From Halanaerobiales bacterium (GTDB lineage Bacteria > Bacillota > Halanaerobiia > Halanaerobiales > Halanaerobiaceae): a DNA stretch of 64,000 nucleotides. The stretch is taken from positions 186,001-250,000 of the forward strand of contig JADQBT010000010.1 in assembly GCA_016278485.1 (NCBI GenBank). The letters are read 5' to 3'. The notes under the pieces are model-generated. The model did no database searches. It worked only from the letters and a program-made list of their open reading frames with translations, and was not told where the DNA came from. This document shows, one piece after another, positions 29,888-38,904 of the stretch; positions within the stretch are counted from its first letter, which is position 1, and every line of letters starts with the position of its first letter. Both the position numbers and the translations under genes were made by a program.

Positions 29888-30857
29888 TATCCCCCTTTCG
29901 CTCCATTAATTTTTCTGTTATATCACCGATACTTAACCCCTTTACAGTCTTAATACAACTTCCCCGTGCAGGTGTAATTTTATCCTTCCAAGCAACAGGA
30001 ATTTTCTCTATTCCTTGAAAAGCACCAGCTATAGCACCAGTAATAGCGGCGTTAGTATCAGTATCACGGCCAATATTTACGCCTCCTAATACCGAATCAA
30101 CAAATGTGCATCTGGTAGATGCTAAGATTCCAAATGATAATCCCAAAGCTTCTGGAGCTAAATCTGCCCATGGATAACAATCGTATACTAATTCTTCGTA
30201 AAGTACAGGAAGTGCTTCTTTCATATTGCTAAATTGTTCACCAATTGAAATACCTTTTCTGACAGAACGATAAGTCCAGGAATCTTTTGAAATATGTTTT
30301 AGTGACTCAGTTAATATTTCTTGATAATCATTTGTTTTCATAGCTATAGAAATTGCTGCGGCTACAAGCCTTCCCCCCATAATCCCTTCTCCTGAGTGAC
30401 TTACTTGACCGTCAATTTCAGCAATTTCAGCAGCCCTATCTGGATGACCCCAAAAATATATTCCAAATGGTGCTACTCTCATTGCTAACCCATCACTCCA
30501 ACTGTGGATATGCTTGCCAGAAGATGGTGGACGCATGCCAGATCTTAAATTCTCTATTGTGGCCATTTCACTAAAACCTGCACCACTGAATCCTTCAGTT
30601 TGAACTGCAATTTTATCTAACCATTCTTTAGCAATTTTTTCTGATGTAATTTCTTTACCATATTTTAATAACAACCGTGCATTAAATAGTGCGTACTCTG
30701 TATCATCACTTACTGCCGCATCTTTTGAAATAAAGTCAGTAATATAACCATACTTATCTTGGATTTCATTATAAGTATTTCCTTCAACAGGCTGGCCGAG
30801 GGCATCGCCCACGGCCAATCCTATAAAAGCACCTAATGCTTTATTTATTTCATCCAT
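29874..30857 (-). CDS. ADP-ribosylglycohydrolase family protein, short type (ARH copy 1)
   Basis: 327 aa with the full ARH motif set: FIGLAVGDALGQPVEG near the N-terminus, VSDDTEY (Asp51, Asp52) and NIGRDTDTNAAITGA (Asp265, Asp267). It is the first of four ARH genes, 19 bp after the solute-binding-protein gene. The family fold is secure. The substrate is unknown, but context suggests the ribosyl compound brought in by the adjacent importer. Confidence 0.86.
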   Translation of the reverse strand: MDEINKALGAFIGLAVGDALGQPVEGNTYNEIQDKYGYITDFISKDAAVSDDTEYALFNARLLLKYGKEITSEKIAKEWLDKIAVQTEGFSGAGFSEMATIENLRSGMRPPSSGKHIHSWSDGLAMRVAPFGIYFWGHPDRAAEIAEIDGQVSHSGEGIMGGRLVAAAISIAMKTNDYQEILTESLKHISKDSWTYRSVRKGISIGEQFSNMKEALPVLYEELVYDCYPWADLAPEALGLSFGILASTRCTFVDSVLGGVNIGRDTDTNAAITGAIAGAFQGIEKIPVAWKDKITPARGSCIKTVKGLSIGDITEKLMERKGDNDGL

Positions 30858-30876
30858 AATTTATTTTAAACTCCCC

Positions 30877-32184
30877 TTAATCATAATAGCGCTCTAGTAC
30901 CCTATTTCCATCTCTCTCTAACTGTTCTGAAGCTCTTTTCAAATCAATTTCATCTTTAAGATATAGCTGGAATATTGGATTTCCTACTCTATTTTTCCAT
31001 TCTGTAAAACCAGGAATACTCTGCCATGGTCCTGCAATAAGATTTTCTGCTGACTTCAACGCAACATCCCATCCGTTTCCGGCATTAGTAAATTCAGGTA
31101 ATTCCATGGTAGATTTTCTAGTCGGCAACATCCAATCACCTTTAGCCAATCTTGCCATATTTTTAGTGCTTAAGAAGAATTCAATAAACTGCATTGCTTC
31201 TGGCTTATTTTTTGAATCAGATGGTATACTTAATGTCTGAGTTCCAACGCCTTGATCTTGAGTATCTGCTTTAATAGGTGGTATTACACCCCAATTGAAA
31301 TCATCTGAAGCATTAACTACTACTTGCTGGCGAGCCCAAACTCCAACATTAGGAATCATAGCATATTTTCCTGCTAAAAATCCTGGTATCATACTACTTC
31401 CAGACTGTCCAATACCACTAATAGGTGCTGTCTTTTCATCATATAACATTGCCTTATGATGAATCATTAATCTTTTTTCTGGCTGATTGACTTTTACTAC
31501 ATAATTTCCAGAATCATTTTTTTCAAAAAACTTTCCGCCAAATCCAACTGACAGACGTAAGAACTTTTTAGCAGGACTTTTTAAGCCTAAACCTGCTCCC
31601 CACTGATCTATATTTCCATCACCGTTAGTATCTTTAGTTAATCGTACAGCAGCTTCTCTAAGTTCTCCCCAACTCCAAGGATCTGCAGGAGTTGCTGGCT
31701 GAATCCCCGCCTCTTTAAATAAATCTTTATTATACAGTGTGATTTGGGATTCCCACAAGAACGGTACACCGTAGACACCTTCTCCATTTGTTTTAGTGGT
31801 TTTCCATGCCTCTTCAACAATATCATTCTTTAGATCATCTGACATGTACTTGCTTAAATCAGTTAAGTATCCTTTCTGAGCGAAACCAACAATTTCAGCT
31901 GATTCAAAGTGAAATACATCAGGTACGGTTTCTGTTTCAAAGGCTGTAATCATATAATCATAGATAGAACCCCATGTACCTTGTATATATTCCACTTGAA
32001 CGCCAGGATGTTCCTCATTCCATTCTTTTACAATTTCTTTATTTGCTTCGATAGATTGCTTCTGCCACGCCAAACTTACAAACTTAAGTTTAACAGGCTC
32101 TTCAGCACTCACAACACCAGCCGCCAATAATCCAAACAACAAACTCAAAAACACCATCATTGATAAAACTTTTCTCATTAACAT
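30877..32184 (-). CDS. ABC sugar-type solute-binding protein (CUT1)
   Basis: Extracellular solute-binding protein family 1, 435 aa. A Sec signal peptide ends near GVVSA-EEP with no lipobox cysteine, so the mature protein is probably free in a periplasm. Family features: NEEHPGVQVEYI, VPDVFHFES, the GVPFLWES segment and PEAMQFIEFFLS. It follows the two permease genes, a less usual order for CUT1 operons. The ligand is unknown; the neighbours argue for a ribosyl or riboside compound rather than an oligosaccharide. Confidence 0.87.
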   Translation of the reverse strand: MLMRKVLSMMVFLSLLFGLLAAGVVSAEEPVKLKFVSLAWQKQSIEANKEIVKEWNEEHPGVQVEYIQGTWGSIYDYMITAFETETVPDVFHFESAEIVGFAQKGYLTDLSKYMSDDLKNDIVEEAWKTTKTNGEGVYGVPFLWESQITLYNKDLFKEAGIQPATPADPWSWGELREAAVRLTKDTNGDGNIDQWGAGLGLKSPAKKFLRLSVGFGGKFFEKNDSGNYVVKVNQPEKRLMIHHKAMLYDEKTAPISGIGQSGSSMIPGFLAGKYAMIPNVGVWARQQVVVNASDDFNWGVIPPIKADTQDQGVGTQTLSIPSDSKNKPEAMQFIEFFLSTKNMARLAKGDWMLPTRKSTMELPEFTNAGNGWDVALKSAENLIAGPWQSIPGFTEWKNRVGNPIFQLYLKDEIDLKRASEQLERDGNRVLERYYD

Positions 32185-32200
32185 GACCTCCTAGAATTTA

Positions 32201-33037
32201 TTAGTATTTTACTGCTCCTTTGGTCAAACCTGATACAAGCCACTTTTGTAAGAAACCAAACAAAATTAAAGCTGGGATCGTAGCAATAAATGAAGCTGCT
32301 GCCAAAGGACCAAGTCTCACTACCCCTTCCATACCAGTAAATCTAGCTAGTTTAACTGGTAAAGTAAGAAGTTCGGGAGACTTAATTAAAACCAAAGCAA
32401 AGAAGAACTCATTCCATGCTGAAATAAATGCAAATAACGCGGTTGCAGATATTCCAGGTAATAAAAGAGGGAGTACAATTCTCCAAATTATTTGAAAACG
32501 ACTAGCACCATCAACTGCTGCTGCTTCCTCTAACTCTATTGGAATACCTTGCACATAACCTTGTAACATCATTAATACAAATGGTAAGGTCCATACAATG
32601 TATAATAAAGATAAACCTAAATGTGAATCTATCATTCCCAAGCTTTTTAGAATAAGGAAAAGGGGAATTATAATTAGTATAGCTGGAAAAAGTTGTGAAA
32701 CCAGCACCCAACCTATTACACCTTTATTAAGTTTTGTTCTATATCTTCCTAATGCATAAGCTGCTGGAACTGCAATCACAATTACGCCAACAGCAGCTAT
32801 TAGGCCAACTTTAGTACTATTTAAAACACTCTCAAATATTTGCTGTTCTTGAAACGCATTTATGTAATGTTGAAACACAATTTTCTTCGGAAACATAGTA
32901 GGAACCAATGACCTTATTTCAGATATTGGTTTTAATGAAATAGAAAACATCCAGAAAAGCGGAAAAGCTAAAAATAATAAATATAGTAGCAACAAAAAGT
33001 GTCTTAATATTGAACCAATTATATTCCTTGAATTCAT
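32201..33037 (-). CDS. ABC sugar permease, MalG-like
   Basis: Inner-membrane permease, 278 aa, six membrane segments, with the EAA loop (ELEEAAAVDGASRFQIIWRI) that contacts the ATPase. The ATG at 33037 is 8 nt after AAAGGTGG; two in-frame GTG codons upstream lie within that site. No ATPase gene is present in the operon, so a shared MsmX-type ATPase is expected. Confidence 0.9.
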   Translation of the reverse strand: MNSRNIIGSILRHFLLLLYLLFLAFPLFWMFSISLKPISEIRSLVPTMFPKKIVFQHYINAFQEQQIFESVLNSTKVGLIAAVGVIVIAVPAAYALGRYRTKLNKGVIGWVLVSQLFPAILIIIPLFLILKSLGMIDSHLGLSLLYIVWTLPFVLMMLQGYVQGIPIELEEAAAVDGASRFQIIWRIVLPLLLPGISATALFAFISAWNEFFFALVLIKSPELLTLPVKLARFTGMEGVVRLGPLAAASFIATIPALILFGFLQKWLVSGLTKGAVKY

Positions 33038-33054
33038 TAAAATCACCACCTTTA

Positions 33055-33936
33055 TTAATAATTTTTCATTCTATTACGCAAGTATACAAACATAAATACT
33101 GCGACAACTAAAACCATTACATTACCTAACGCAGCAGCATAACCTAGGTTCCCATATCTAAAACCTTCTTCGTAAGCTAGCAGGGATGGTATTCTTGTTA
33201 AACCTGCAGGCCCACCTTGGGTCAATACATATACAAGACCAAAAGAGTTAAAATTCCATATAAATCGCAATATAGTTATTGCTGTAATAATTGGTGCTAA
33301 TAAAGGCAATGTGATATAACGAAATGCTTGTAATTTACTAGTACCGTCTAAACTTCCAGCTTCATATAAATCTTCTGATATTGACTGTAACCCAGCCAAT
33401 ATAGTAATAGCTGCTTGAGGTAAGCCTCCCCATATACCTACAATAATTATGGAAGGAAGCACATAATCAAAACTAAACAAAAAATCAATTGGCTGATCAA
33501 TAATATTTAACTTCATTAAAAAATAATTAATAGCTCCTGTATCCGGATGATACATAAACTTCCACATAATCCCTCTAATAACTGGAGGCATTGCCCAAGG
33601 AATTAAAACCAAAACTCTTGCCCACGACCTAAATAAAATTTTACCATTTAACAATAAAGCTAATCCCAGGCCCAATAAAACTTGCCCTCCCGTTACTGCT
33701 ATTGTCCAAAGAAAACCCACTTTAAATGATTGCCAAAAATAACTATCCTGCATCATATATACATAATTTTCTATACCGTTAAAGTTAGCTTCAGTACCTA
33801 GGGTATAGTCTGTAAAACCCAAAAATATACCTCTCAAAAGTGGAAAAACAGAAAGAATCAATACAGGAATAAACGCAGGAAGAAGCAATTTAATTTGGTC
33901 AATTGTTTTATCGCCTACCATCCTATTTTCATACAT
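33055..33936 (-). CDS. ABC sugar permease, MalF-like
   Basis: Inner-membrane permease, 293 aa, about six segments, with the EAA-type loop DLYEAGSLDGTSKLQAFRYI. It pairs with the downstream MalG-like permease. The start has GAGGTG 5 nt upstream. It lies 2 bp after the ribokinase gene. Confidence 0.9.
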   Translation of the reverse strand: MYENRMVGDKTIDQIKLLLPAFIPVLILSVFPLLRGIFLGFTDYTLGTEANFNGIENYVYMMQDSYFWQSFKVGFLWTIAVTGGQVLLGLGLALLLNGKILFRSWARVLVLIPWAMPPVIRGIMWKFMYHPDTGAINYFLMKLNIIDQPIDFLFSFDYVLPSIIIVGIWGGLPQAAITILAGLQSISEDLYEAGSLDGTSKLQAFRYITLPLLAPIITAITILRFIWNFNSFGLVYVLTQGGPAGLTRIPSLLAYEEGFRYGNLGYAAALGNVMVLVVAVFMFVYLRNRMKNY

Positions 33937-33938
33937 TT

Positions 33939-34871
33939 TTACACCTCAAATTTTAAGTTAATAACATATTTTTTAGAAAATTCTTTTATATCTTTTAAGT
34001 TTGGAATAGAGCTTTGTGCACCAAATTTAGTCACAGAAAATGCTGCAGCCAAATTAGCAAATAATATTGCATTATTTAATTCATAACCTCTAGATAAAGC
34101 ACTACAAAAAGCTCCAACAAATGTATCCCCAGCTGCAGTCGAATCTACAACTTTGACTTTTATTGCTTTATAACCTTCTACTTTATTTGAACTATAATAT
34201 GTAACACCACCTGCGCCTTTCGTTAAAAGTATGTTTTTAACTCCTTTATTTAATAACCACTCTACTTGTTTATCTTCTGTTTCCAAATAACTTGGTGTTA
34301 AAAAATCGATTTCTAATTGATTTGGAACAATATAATCTATCTTTTCATATAAATGATAAGGTAATTTAACTGCAGGAGCTGGATCAAGGATAATTGTTAA
34401 ATTATACTGTACTCCTAATTCAATAGCCCTTATTGTTGTTTCAAGAGGTATTTCAAGTTGCAACAACAGATAATCCGATTTTTTAAATAACTCTTTTGTG
34501 TTATTAATGATTTCTGGAGTTAGTTCGCTATTTGCCCCACTATTTATAATTATTCTATTTTCACCATCATCTTCAACTAAAATAATGGCTACTCCTGTAC
34601 CAACTTTTTTTGTTTCTACAACGTCTAAATTTACACCATTTTTTAATAATTGCTCAGATAAAAGTTTACCATATTCATCTTTACCACATGCTCCAATAAA
34701 ACTTACATTACTATCAAGTTTAGCAGCCGCAACGGCCTGATTTGCCCCTTTGCCTCCAGGATATTTATTAAATGACTTTCCTAATAATGTTTCACCTGCT
34801 AAAGGCATCCGTTCTGTTTCAACCACAAGATCCATATTCATGCTACCAACTACAAGTATGTTATTATTCAT
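33939..34871 (-). CDS. rbsK: Ribokinase (PfkB family), first copy
   Basis: PfkB carbohydrate kinase, 310 aa, closest in pattern to ribokinase. N-terminal signature MNMDLVVETERMPLAGET and GGKGANQAVAAA; C-terminal signature DSTAAGDTFVGAF with the catalytic Asp. It would phosphorylate ribose released by the ARH enzymes to ribose 5-phosphate, one step from PRPP. The ATG at 34871 has GGAGG 6 nt upstream. A second ribokinase-like gene lies at 50328; the two proteins differ clearly, so they are not a recent duplication. Confidence 0.93.
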   Translation of the reverse strand: MNNNILVVGSMNMDLVVETERMPLAGETLLGKSFNKYPGGKGANQAVAAAKLDSNVSFIGACGKDEYGKLLSEQLLKNGVNLDVVETKKVGTGVAIILVEDDGENRIIINSGANSELTPEIINNTKELFKKSDYLLLQLEIPLETTIRAIELGVQYNLTIILDPAPAVKLPYHLYEKIDYIVPNQLEIDFLTPSYLETEDKQVEWLLNKGVKNILLTKGAGGVTYYSSNKVEGYKAIKVKVVDSTAAGDTFVGAFCSALSRGYELNNAILFANLAAAFSVTKFGAQSSIPNLKDIKEFSKKYVINLKFEV

Positions 34872-34887
34872 CACAAACCTCCAAACC

Positions 34888-35892
34888 TTAAAATCTCTTT
34901 ACTGATTTTCTAATTATTAGATCTGCTTTTAATATTTTGTCACTCTTTAAAATTTTAGACTTCTCTTCAATCATCTGCACCAATAAATCAACTGCCATTT
35001 CACCTAAAACATATTTAGGCTGTTTAATCGTAGTTAATTCCGGTCTGATAACGGAAGCTACATCGATATCATCATGGCCAACCACAGAAATATCTTCTGG
35101 TATCTGATAATCAGCAGAAAAAGCAGCACTGTAAGCGCCAATTGCCATTAAATCATTCGCTGCAAATACTGCAGTCGGTTTTTTAGGTAATTGTAATAAA
35201 TAATTCATTGCCTGCCAGCCACTATCCTTACTGTAATCACCATTTATTATTAATTTATCATTAACCTTTAAATCAGCCTTTTCTAAAGCTTGCTGATAAC
35301 CCGCCAGACGGTCGCGAGCGGTTGCCGTATGAAGATCACCCGTGATATGAGCAATCCTTTGGTGACCTGCATTAATTAAATATTCGACTATTTCAAATGA
35401 TGATTTTTTATTATCTATCATTACAGCTGGATAATCACTACCTGGTACAGAGCGGTCAATCTGAACTACAGGAAAATTTTTCTTTTGTAGCTTTTGCAAA
35501 AGTTCTCCATTACCCAGTGATAAAGAAACTATCAAACCATCAACCTGTTTACTACATAAAAGGTCAATTGCTTTTTTTTCATTTTCAGGATGATTATCTG
35601 TATTATAAAATATAACAGAATAACCTAATTTTTGTGCTTTATCTTCAATGGCACGGGCCACCTCTGGAAAAAACGGGTTACTAATATCTGGTATAATCAG
35701 ACCCAGAGTAAAGGTTCGCTGCATAACCAATCCTCTAGCAACTCCATTGGGATTATAGCCTAATTCATCAATAATTTCTAGAATTTTATCTCTTGTTTTC
35801 GGACTTACATCTGGCTTATTATTCAGCACACGAGACACAGTAGTGACTGAAACACCAGCTTGTTTTGCGACATCTTTAATAGTAACTGCCAT
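34888..35892 (-). CDS. LacI family transcriptional regulator
   Basis: 334 aa. Helix-turn-helix at the N-terminus (TIKDVAKQAGVSVTTVSRVL), hinge helix, then a periplasmic-binding-protein-like effector domain (about 60-330). The closest pattern is ribose/purine-type regulators (RbsR-like). First gene of the 14-gene operon and probably autoregulatory through the palindrome just upstream. The inducer is not readable from sequence. Confidence 0.93.
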   Translation of the reverse strand: MAVTIKDVAKQAGVSVTTVSRVLNNKPDVSPKTRDKILEIIDELGYNPNGVARGLVMQRTFTLGLIIPDISNPFFPEVARAIEDKAQKLGYSVIFYNTDNHPENEKKAIDLLCSKQVDGLIVSLSLGNGELLQKLQKKNFPVVQIDRSVPGSDYPAVMIDNKKSSFEIVEYLINAGHQRIAHITGDLHTATARDRLAGYQQALEKADLKVNDKLIINGDYSKDSGWQAMNYLLQLPKKPTAVFAANDLMAIGAYSAAFSADYQIPEDISVVGHDDIDVASVIRPELTTIKQPKYVLGEMAVDLLVQMIEEKSKILKSDKILKADLIIRKSVKRF

Positions 35893-35919
35893 AATAAAAC
35901 ACCATTCCTCTATTTTCGT

Positions 35920-35939
35920 AATCGTTGCCGGAAACGTTT
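35920..35939. promoter_or_regulatory. LacI-type operator
   Basis: A 20-bp near-palindrome with centre CCGG: AATCGTTGCC on one side and GGAAACGTTT on the other, two mismatched positions. Its CG-centred symmetry is typical of LacI-family operators. It begins 11 bp downstream of the -10 box and so covers the transcription start. Confidence 0.75.
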
Positions 35940-35950
35940 TCAGTAATTAT

Positions 35951-35979
35951 ATTATACAATATTCAAAATATTTAAGCAA
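35951..35979 (-). promoter_or_regulatory. Promoter of the LacI/ARH/cit operon
   Basis: TTGCTT (35974-35979), 17-bp spacer, TATAAT (35951-35956), followed directly by the LacI-type operator. Confidence 0.83.
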
Positions 35980-35988
35980 GCTTTAAAT

Positions 35989-36039
35989 CAAAAAAAATGC
36001 TGTTTGTTGTAGAAATCATAAATTCTTACAACAAACAGC
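35989..36039 (-). terminator. Intrinsic terminator of the pyr operon
   Basis: A strong stem: GCTGTTTGTTGT (35999-36010) pairs with ACAACAAACAGC (36028-36039), extended inward by GAA/TTC. On the minus strand a run of eight or nine Ts follows. It separates pyrR from the LacI promoter. The plus-strand side is also T-rich, so it could act in both directions. Confidence 0.92.
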
Positions 36040-36113
36040 TCTGTTTTATTTTTTTCTTTATTAAATTGTTATAGGTCTTCTCTATTCAATTAACTATTTT
36101 TGGATAATATTCT

Positions 36114-36665
36114 TTATTCCTTATCAAACAACAAGACTGAATCATTTCCATCTGTTTCAGCAAATTTGACCTTAACAACTTCTGATAAAGATGTAGGAAT
36201 ATTTTTTCCAACAAAATCCGCTCTTATCGGAAGTTCTCTATGACCTCTATCTATCATAATAGCAAGCTGAATCTGTTGTGGTCTACCTAGATCAATCAGC
36301 GCATCAAGTGCTGCTCTTACAGACCTACCTGTAAATAAAACATCATCAACAAGTACTACTTTTTTATCATTAATATCACATGGAATTTCGGTTCGATGAA
36401 CAATAGGTTGCTCAGATTTTTTGGAAAGGTCATCTCGATAAAGTGTAATATCTAAGCTACCAGTCATTATCTCCACATTCTCAAATTCTTTTATTTTTGC
36501 AGCAATTCTTTCTGCCATAGGAATTCCTCTTGTTCTAATACCAACCAATAGCAAATCTTCAGTTCCCTTGTTCTTCTCCAAAATTTCATGGGCAATTCTA
36601 ATGATAGCCCTTCTTATGCCATCTGCATCAATTACTTCTTTTTTAACTTTCATTTCTTCTTTCAT
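36114..36665 (-). CDS. pyrR: PyrR: pyr mRNA-binding attenuation protein / uracil phosphoribosyltransferase
   Basis: 183 aa. The PRPP-binding loop [21 protein letters not shown] is diagnostic, with the dimer-interface [14 protein letters not shown] block. With UMP bound it stabilises the anti-antiterminator of the pyr leader and shuts off the operon. Here it is the last pyr gene rather than the first, and its target is the leader upstream of pyrB. The ATG at 36653 is an alternative start. Confidence 0.96.
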   Translation of the reverse strand: MKEEMKVKKEVIDADGIRRAIIRIAHEILEKNKGTEDLLLVGIRTRGIPMAERIAAKIKEFENVEIMTGSLDITLYRDDLSKKSEQPIVHRTEIPCDINDKKVVLVDDVLFTGRSVRAALDALIDLGRPQQIQLAIMIDRGHRELPIRADFVGKNIPTSLSEVVKVKFAETDGNDSVLLFDKE

Positions 36666-36700
36666 ATAATTAAATTTGCCTCCCTTTTCCTATAAATAAT

Positions 36701-37276
36701 TTATGCTATATTTCTACTGCCAGGTTTTACTAGCGGAGTCCCTTTTGTGCAATAGGGACAGTCAGTTGCTTCGAAACTACTTATTATTAATTGAACTGCA
36801 CTATAGATTGGGATACCAAGATCCACCTTCCCACCTGTTCTATCTACGATACAGCTCACACCGATAACATTAGCACCAGCTCTTTCAATTAAATTTTTAG
36901 TTTCCAGAACTGATTTGCCAGTAGTTATAACATCCTCGGTAATCAAAACACGATCTTCATTCCTTATTTCAAATCCTCTTCTAATCTTCAGTTGCTTGTC
37001 TTTTCTTTCCACAAAAATTGATTCCTTATTTAATTGTCGCCCCATCTCATAAGAGACGATAACTCCACCCATGGCCGGTCCAACTAAAAGATCTATCTCT
37101 AAATCTTTTAGTTGTTTAACTACATTTCTAAGAACTAATTCTGCATAATGAGGATAACGTAAGACCTGAGCACACTGGACATATCTATTACTATGTTTAC
37201 CTGACGAGAGCAAAAAATGTCCTTCCAGCAATGCCCCTGATTCCTTTAAAATACCTAGAATATCTTCTCTATTCAT
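36701..37276 (-). CDS. pyrE: Orotate phosphoribosyltransferase
   Basis: 191 aa. The PRPP loop VLITEDVITTGKSVLE and GPAMGGVIVSYE are clear. The C-terminus has CPYCTKGTPLVKPGSR, a two-cysteine tail seen in the Thermus/Clostridium PyrE subgroup. It converts orotate and PRPP to OMP. AAGGAG precedes the start. Confidence 0.95.
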   Translation of the reverse strand: MNREDILGILKESGALLEGHFLLSSGKHSNRYVQCAQVLRYPHYAELVLRNVVKQLKDLEIDLLVGPAMGGVIVSYEMGRQLNKESIFVERKDKQLKIRRGFEIRNEDRVLITEDVITTGKSVLETKNLIERAGANVIGVSCIVDRTGGKVDLGIPIYSAVQLIISSFEATDCPYCTKGTPLVKPGSRNIA

Positions 37277-37292
37277 CCTTGTAATCCTCTCC

Positions 37293-38210
37293 TTATATAA
37301 TGCCTCTAATTTGGTTAATAGACTCTATTTTATTTTTTTCAAAATAATTATTAAGTCCCTTCAGTATTTCGAGTCCAGCCCTGGGGTTAATAAAATTGGC
37401 AGTACCAATCTGGACTAGACTGGCCCCAGCCATGATATATTCAACTGCATCCTGCCAGCTGCTTATTCCGCCTACCCCCATCACAGGAATCTCAACAGCC
37501 TGACAGACTTCATGAACCATCCTTAGTGCAATTGGCTTGATAGCAGGTCCGGATAGGCCAGCATAAATATTTTCAAAGACTGGTTTTTTTGCCTCAATAT
37601 CAATTGCCATAGCTTTAAAAGTATTAACCAGAGATAGACCATCTGCCCCAGCTCCTTGACATGCAAGGGCAACTTCAGAAATATTTCTGGCCTGGGGTGA
37701 TAATTTGACGACTAGTGGTAAGTCAGTAATCTTTCTAATTTCTCTGGTGATTTTAGCTGCAGTCTTTGCCTTGATACCAAAAGACATCCCACCTTTTTTT
37801 AAATTAGGACAGGAGATATTAAGTTCAATCATATCTACCTTTAGTTCTGAAACTATCTTAACAGTTTCTATATAATCTTCTAAAGTAGATCCACCAATAT
37901 TTACGATATTAACCAGATCTATTTTTTCTAAAAAATCAAGTTCTTGCTCTATAAATTTTCTGATACCAGGGTTTTCTAAACCGATACTATTCATAATTCC
38001 AGCTGGAGTCTCCCAAATTCTAGTACCAACATTGCCAGACCTCTGCCTCAGAGTTAATCCTTTAGTACTTAACCCTCCCAGGAGTTCAATATTATAAACA
38101 TCATTAAGCTCCTGACCAAAACCAGCTGTTCCTGATGAAAGGATAATTGGGTTTTTAAAATTAACCCCGGCAAAATCAACTCTTAATTGATCATTAAACT
38201 TATTCATCAT
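37293..38210 (-). CDS. pyrD: Dihydroorotate dehydrogenase B, catalytic subunit
   Basis: FMN-dependent class 1B enzyme, 305 aa, which needs PyrK to pass electrons to NAD. Blocks: [28 protein letters not shown] (catalytic Cys) and [20 protein letters not shown]. The ATG at 38210 (doubled ATGATG) has GAGGAAG 8 nt upstream and overlaps the pyrK stop; the frame upstream to 38240 lies inside pyrK. Confidence 0.95.
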   Translation of the reverse strand: MMNKFNDQLRVDFAGVNFKNPIILSSGTAGFGQELNDVYNIELLGGLSTKGLTLRQRSGNVGTRIWETPAGIMNSIGLENPGIRKFIEQELDFLEKIDLVNIVNIGGSTLEDYIETVKIVSELKVDMIELNISCPNLKKGGMSFGIKAKTAAKITREIRKITDLPLVVKLSPQARNISEVALACQGAGADGLSLVNTFKAMAIDIEAKKPVFENIYAGLSGPAIKPIALRMVHEVCQAVEIPVMGVGGISSWQDAVEYIMAGASLVQIGTANFINPRAGLEILKGLNNYFEKNKIESINQIRGII

Positions 38211-38904
38211 AGATATCACTTCCTCGAAAAACTGGTCCATCTTTACAGACCTTGATATTACCTTTTCTACTTTTGCAGGTGCAAACTAAGCAAGTTCCCA
38301 TCCCACAAGCCATCCTTTTTTCAATCGATAGATAAACCTTAGCTTTACTACCTTCTGTTTTACGGATTAATGCTTGCATCATCGCATCCGGCCCACAGGT
38401 CAAGATATAATCATACTGGTCAACCTCTATTCTTTCAGTTATTAATCCACCAATATCAATAACTAATCTATCGGCTATTTTATTAAACTCATTTTTTAAA
38501 AAGGCTCTTTTTTGAAAACCAAGGTAGATATCTAATTTTTCTAAACCTTTTTGCTGCTTTAAAGTCTGACCCGCCAGGTAAAGGGGGGCTGCGCCCATTC
38601 CTCCTCCAAGCAAAGCAACCCTTCCTTTTACTAAGGGAAAACCATTACCATAAGGCCCAACTAACTTAATTTCTTCCTTTGGATTTAACTTACTAAAAAT
38701 AGTAGTCCCTTTTCCTTTTACCTGATAAAGAAAACTAATGCTGTTTTCTTCCAAACTGTAAATACTTAAGGGTCTTGAGAGCACAGGATCTTTATCCCAG
38801 GCTCTAATCATATAAAACTGGCCCATCTTCCCTTGGAATTGACCCCTTACTTTCATTAGATAGATACCACGACTAAGTTGAACATTAGAAATTATTTCAG
38901 CCAT
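38200..38904 (-). CDS. pyrK: Dihydroorotate dehydrogenase B, electron transfer subunit
   Basis: 234 aa FAD and 2Fe-2S protein. FAD-binding [13 protein letters not shown]-binding [14 protein letters not shown], and C-terminal cluster cysteines in [11 protein letters not shown] followed by VCKDGPVF. It overlaps the pyrF end by 13 bp and the pyrD start by 11 bp. Confidence 0.95.
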   Translation of the reverse strand: MAEIISNVQLSRGIYLMKVRGQFQGKMGQFYMIRAWDKDPVLSRPLSIYSLEENSISFLYQVKGKGTTIFSKLNPKEEIKLVGPYGNGFPLVKGRVALLGGGMGAAPLYLAGQTLKQQKGLEKLDIYLGFQKRAFLKNEFNKIADRLVIDIGGLITERIEVDQYDYILTCGPDAMMQALIRKTEGSKAKVYLSIEKRMACGMGTCLVCTCKSRKGNIKVCKDGPVFRGSDIYDE

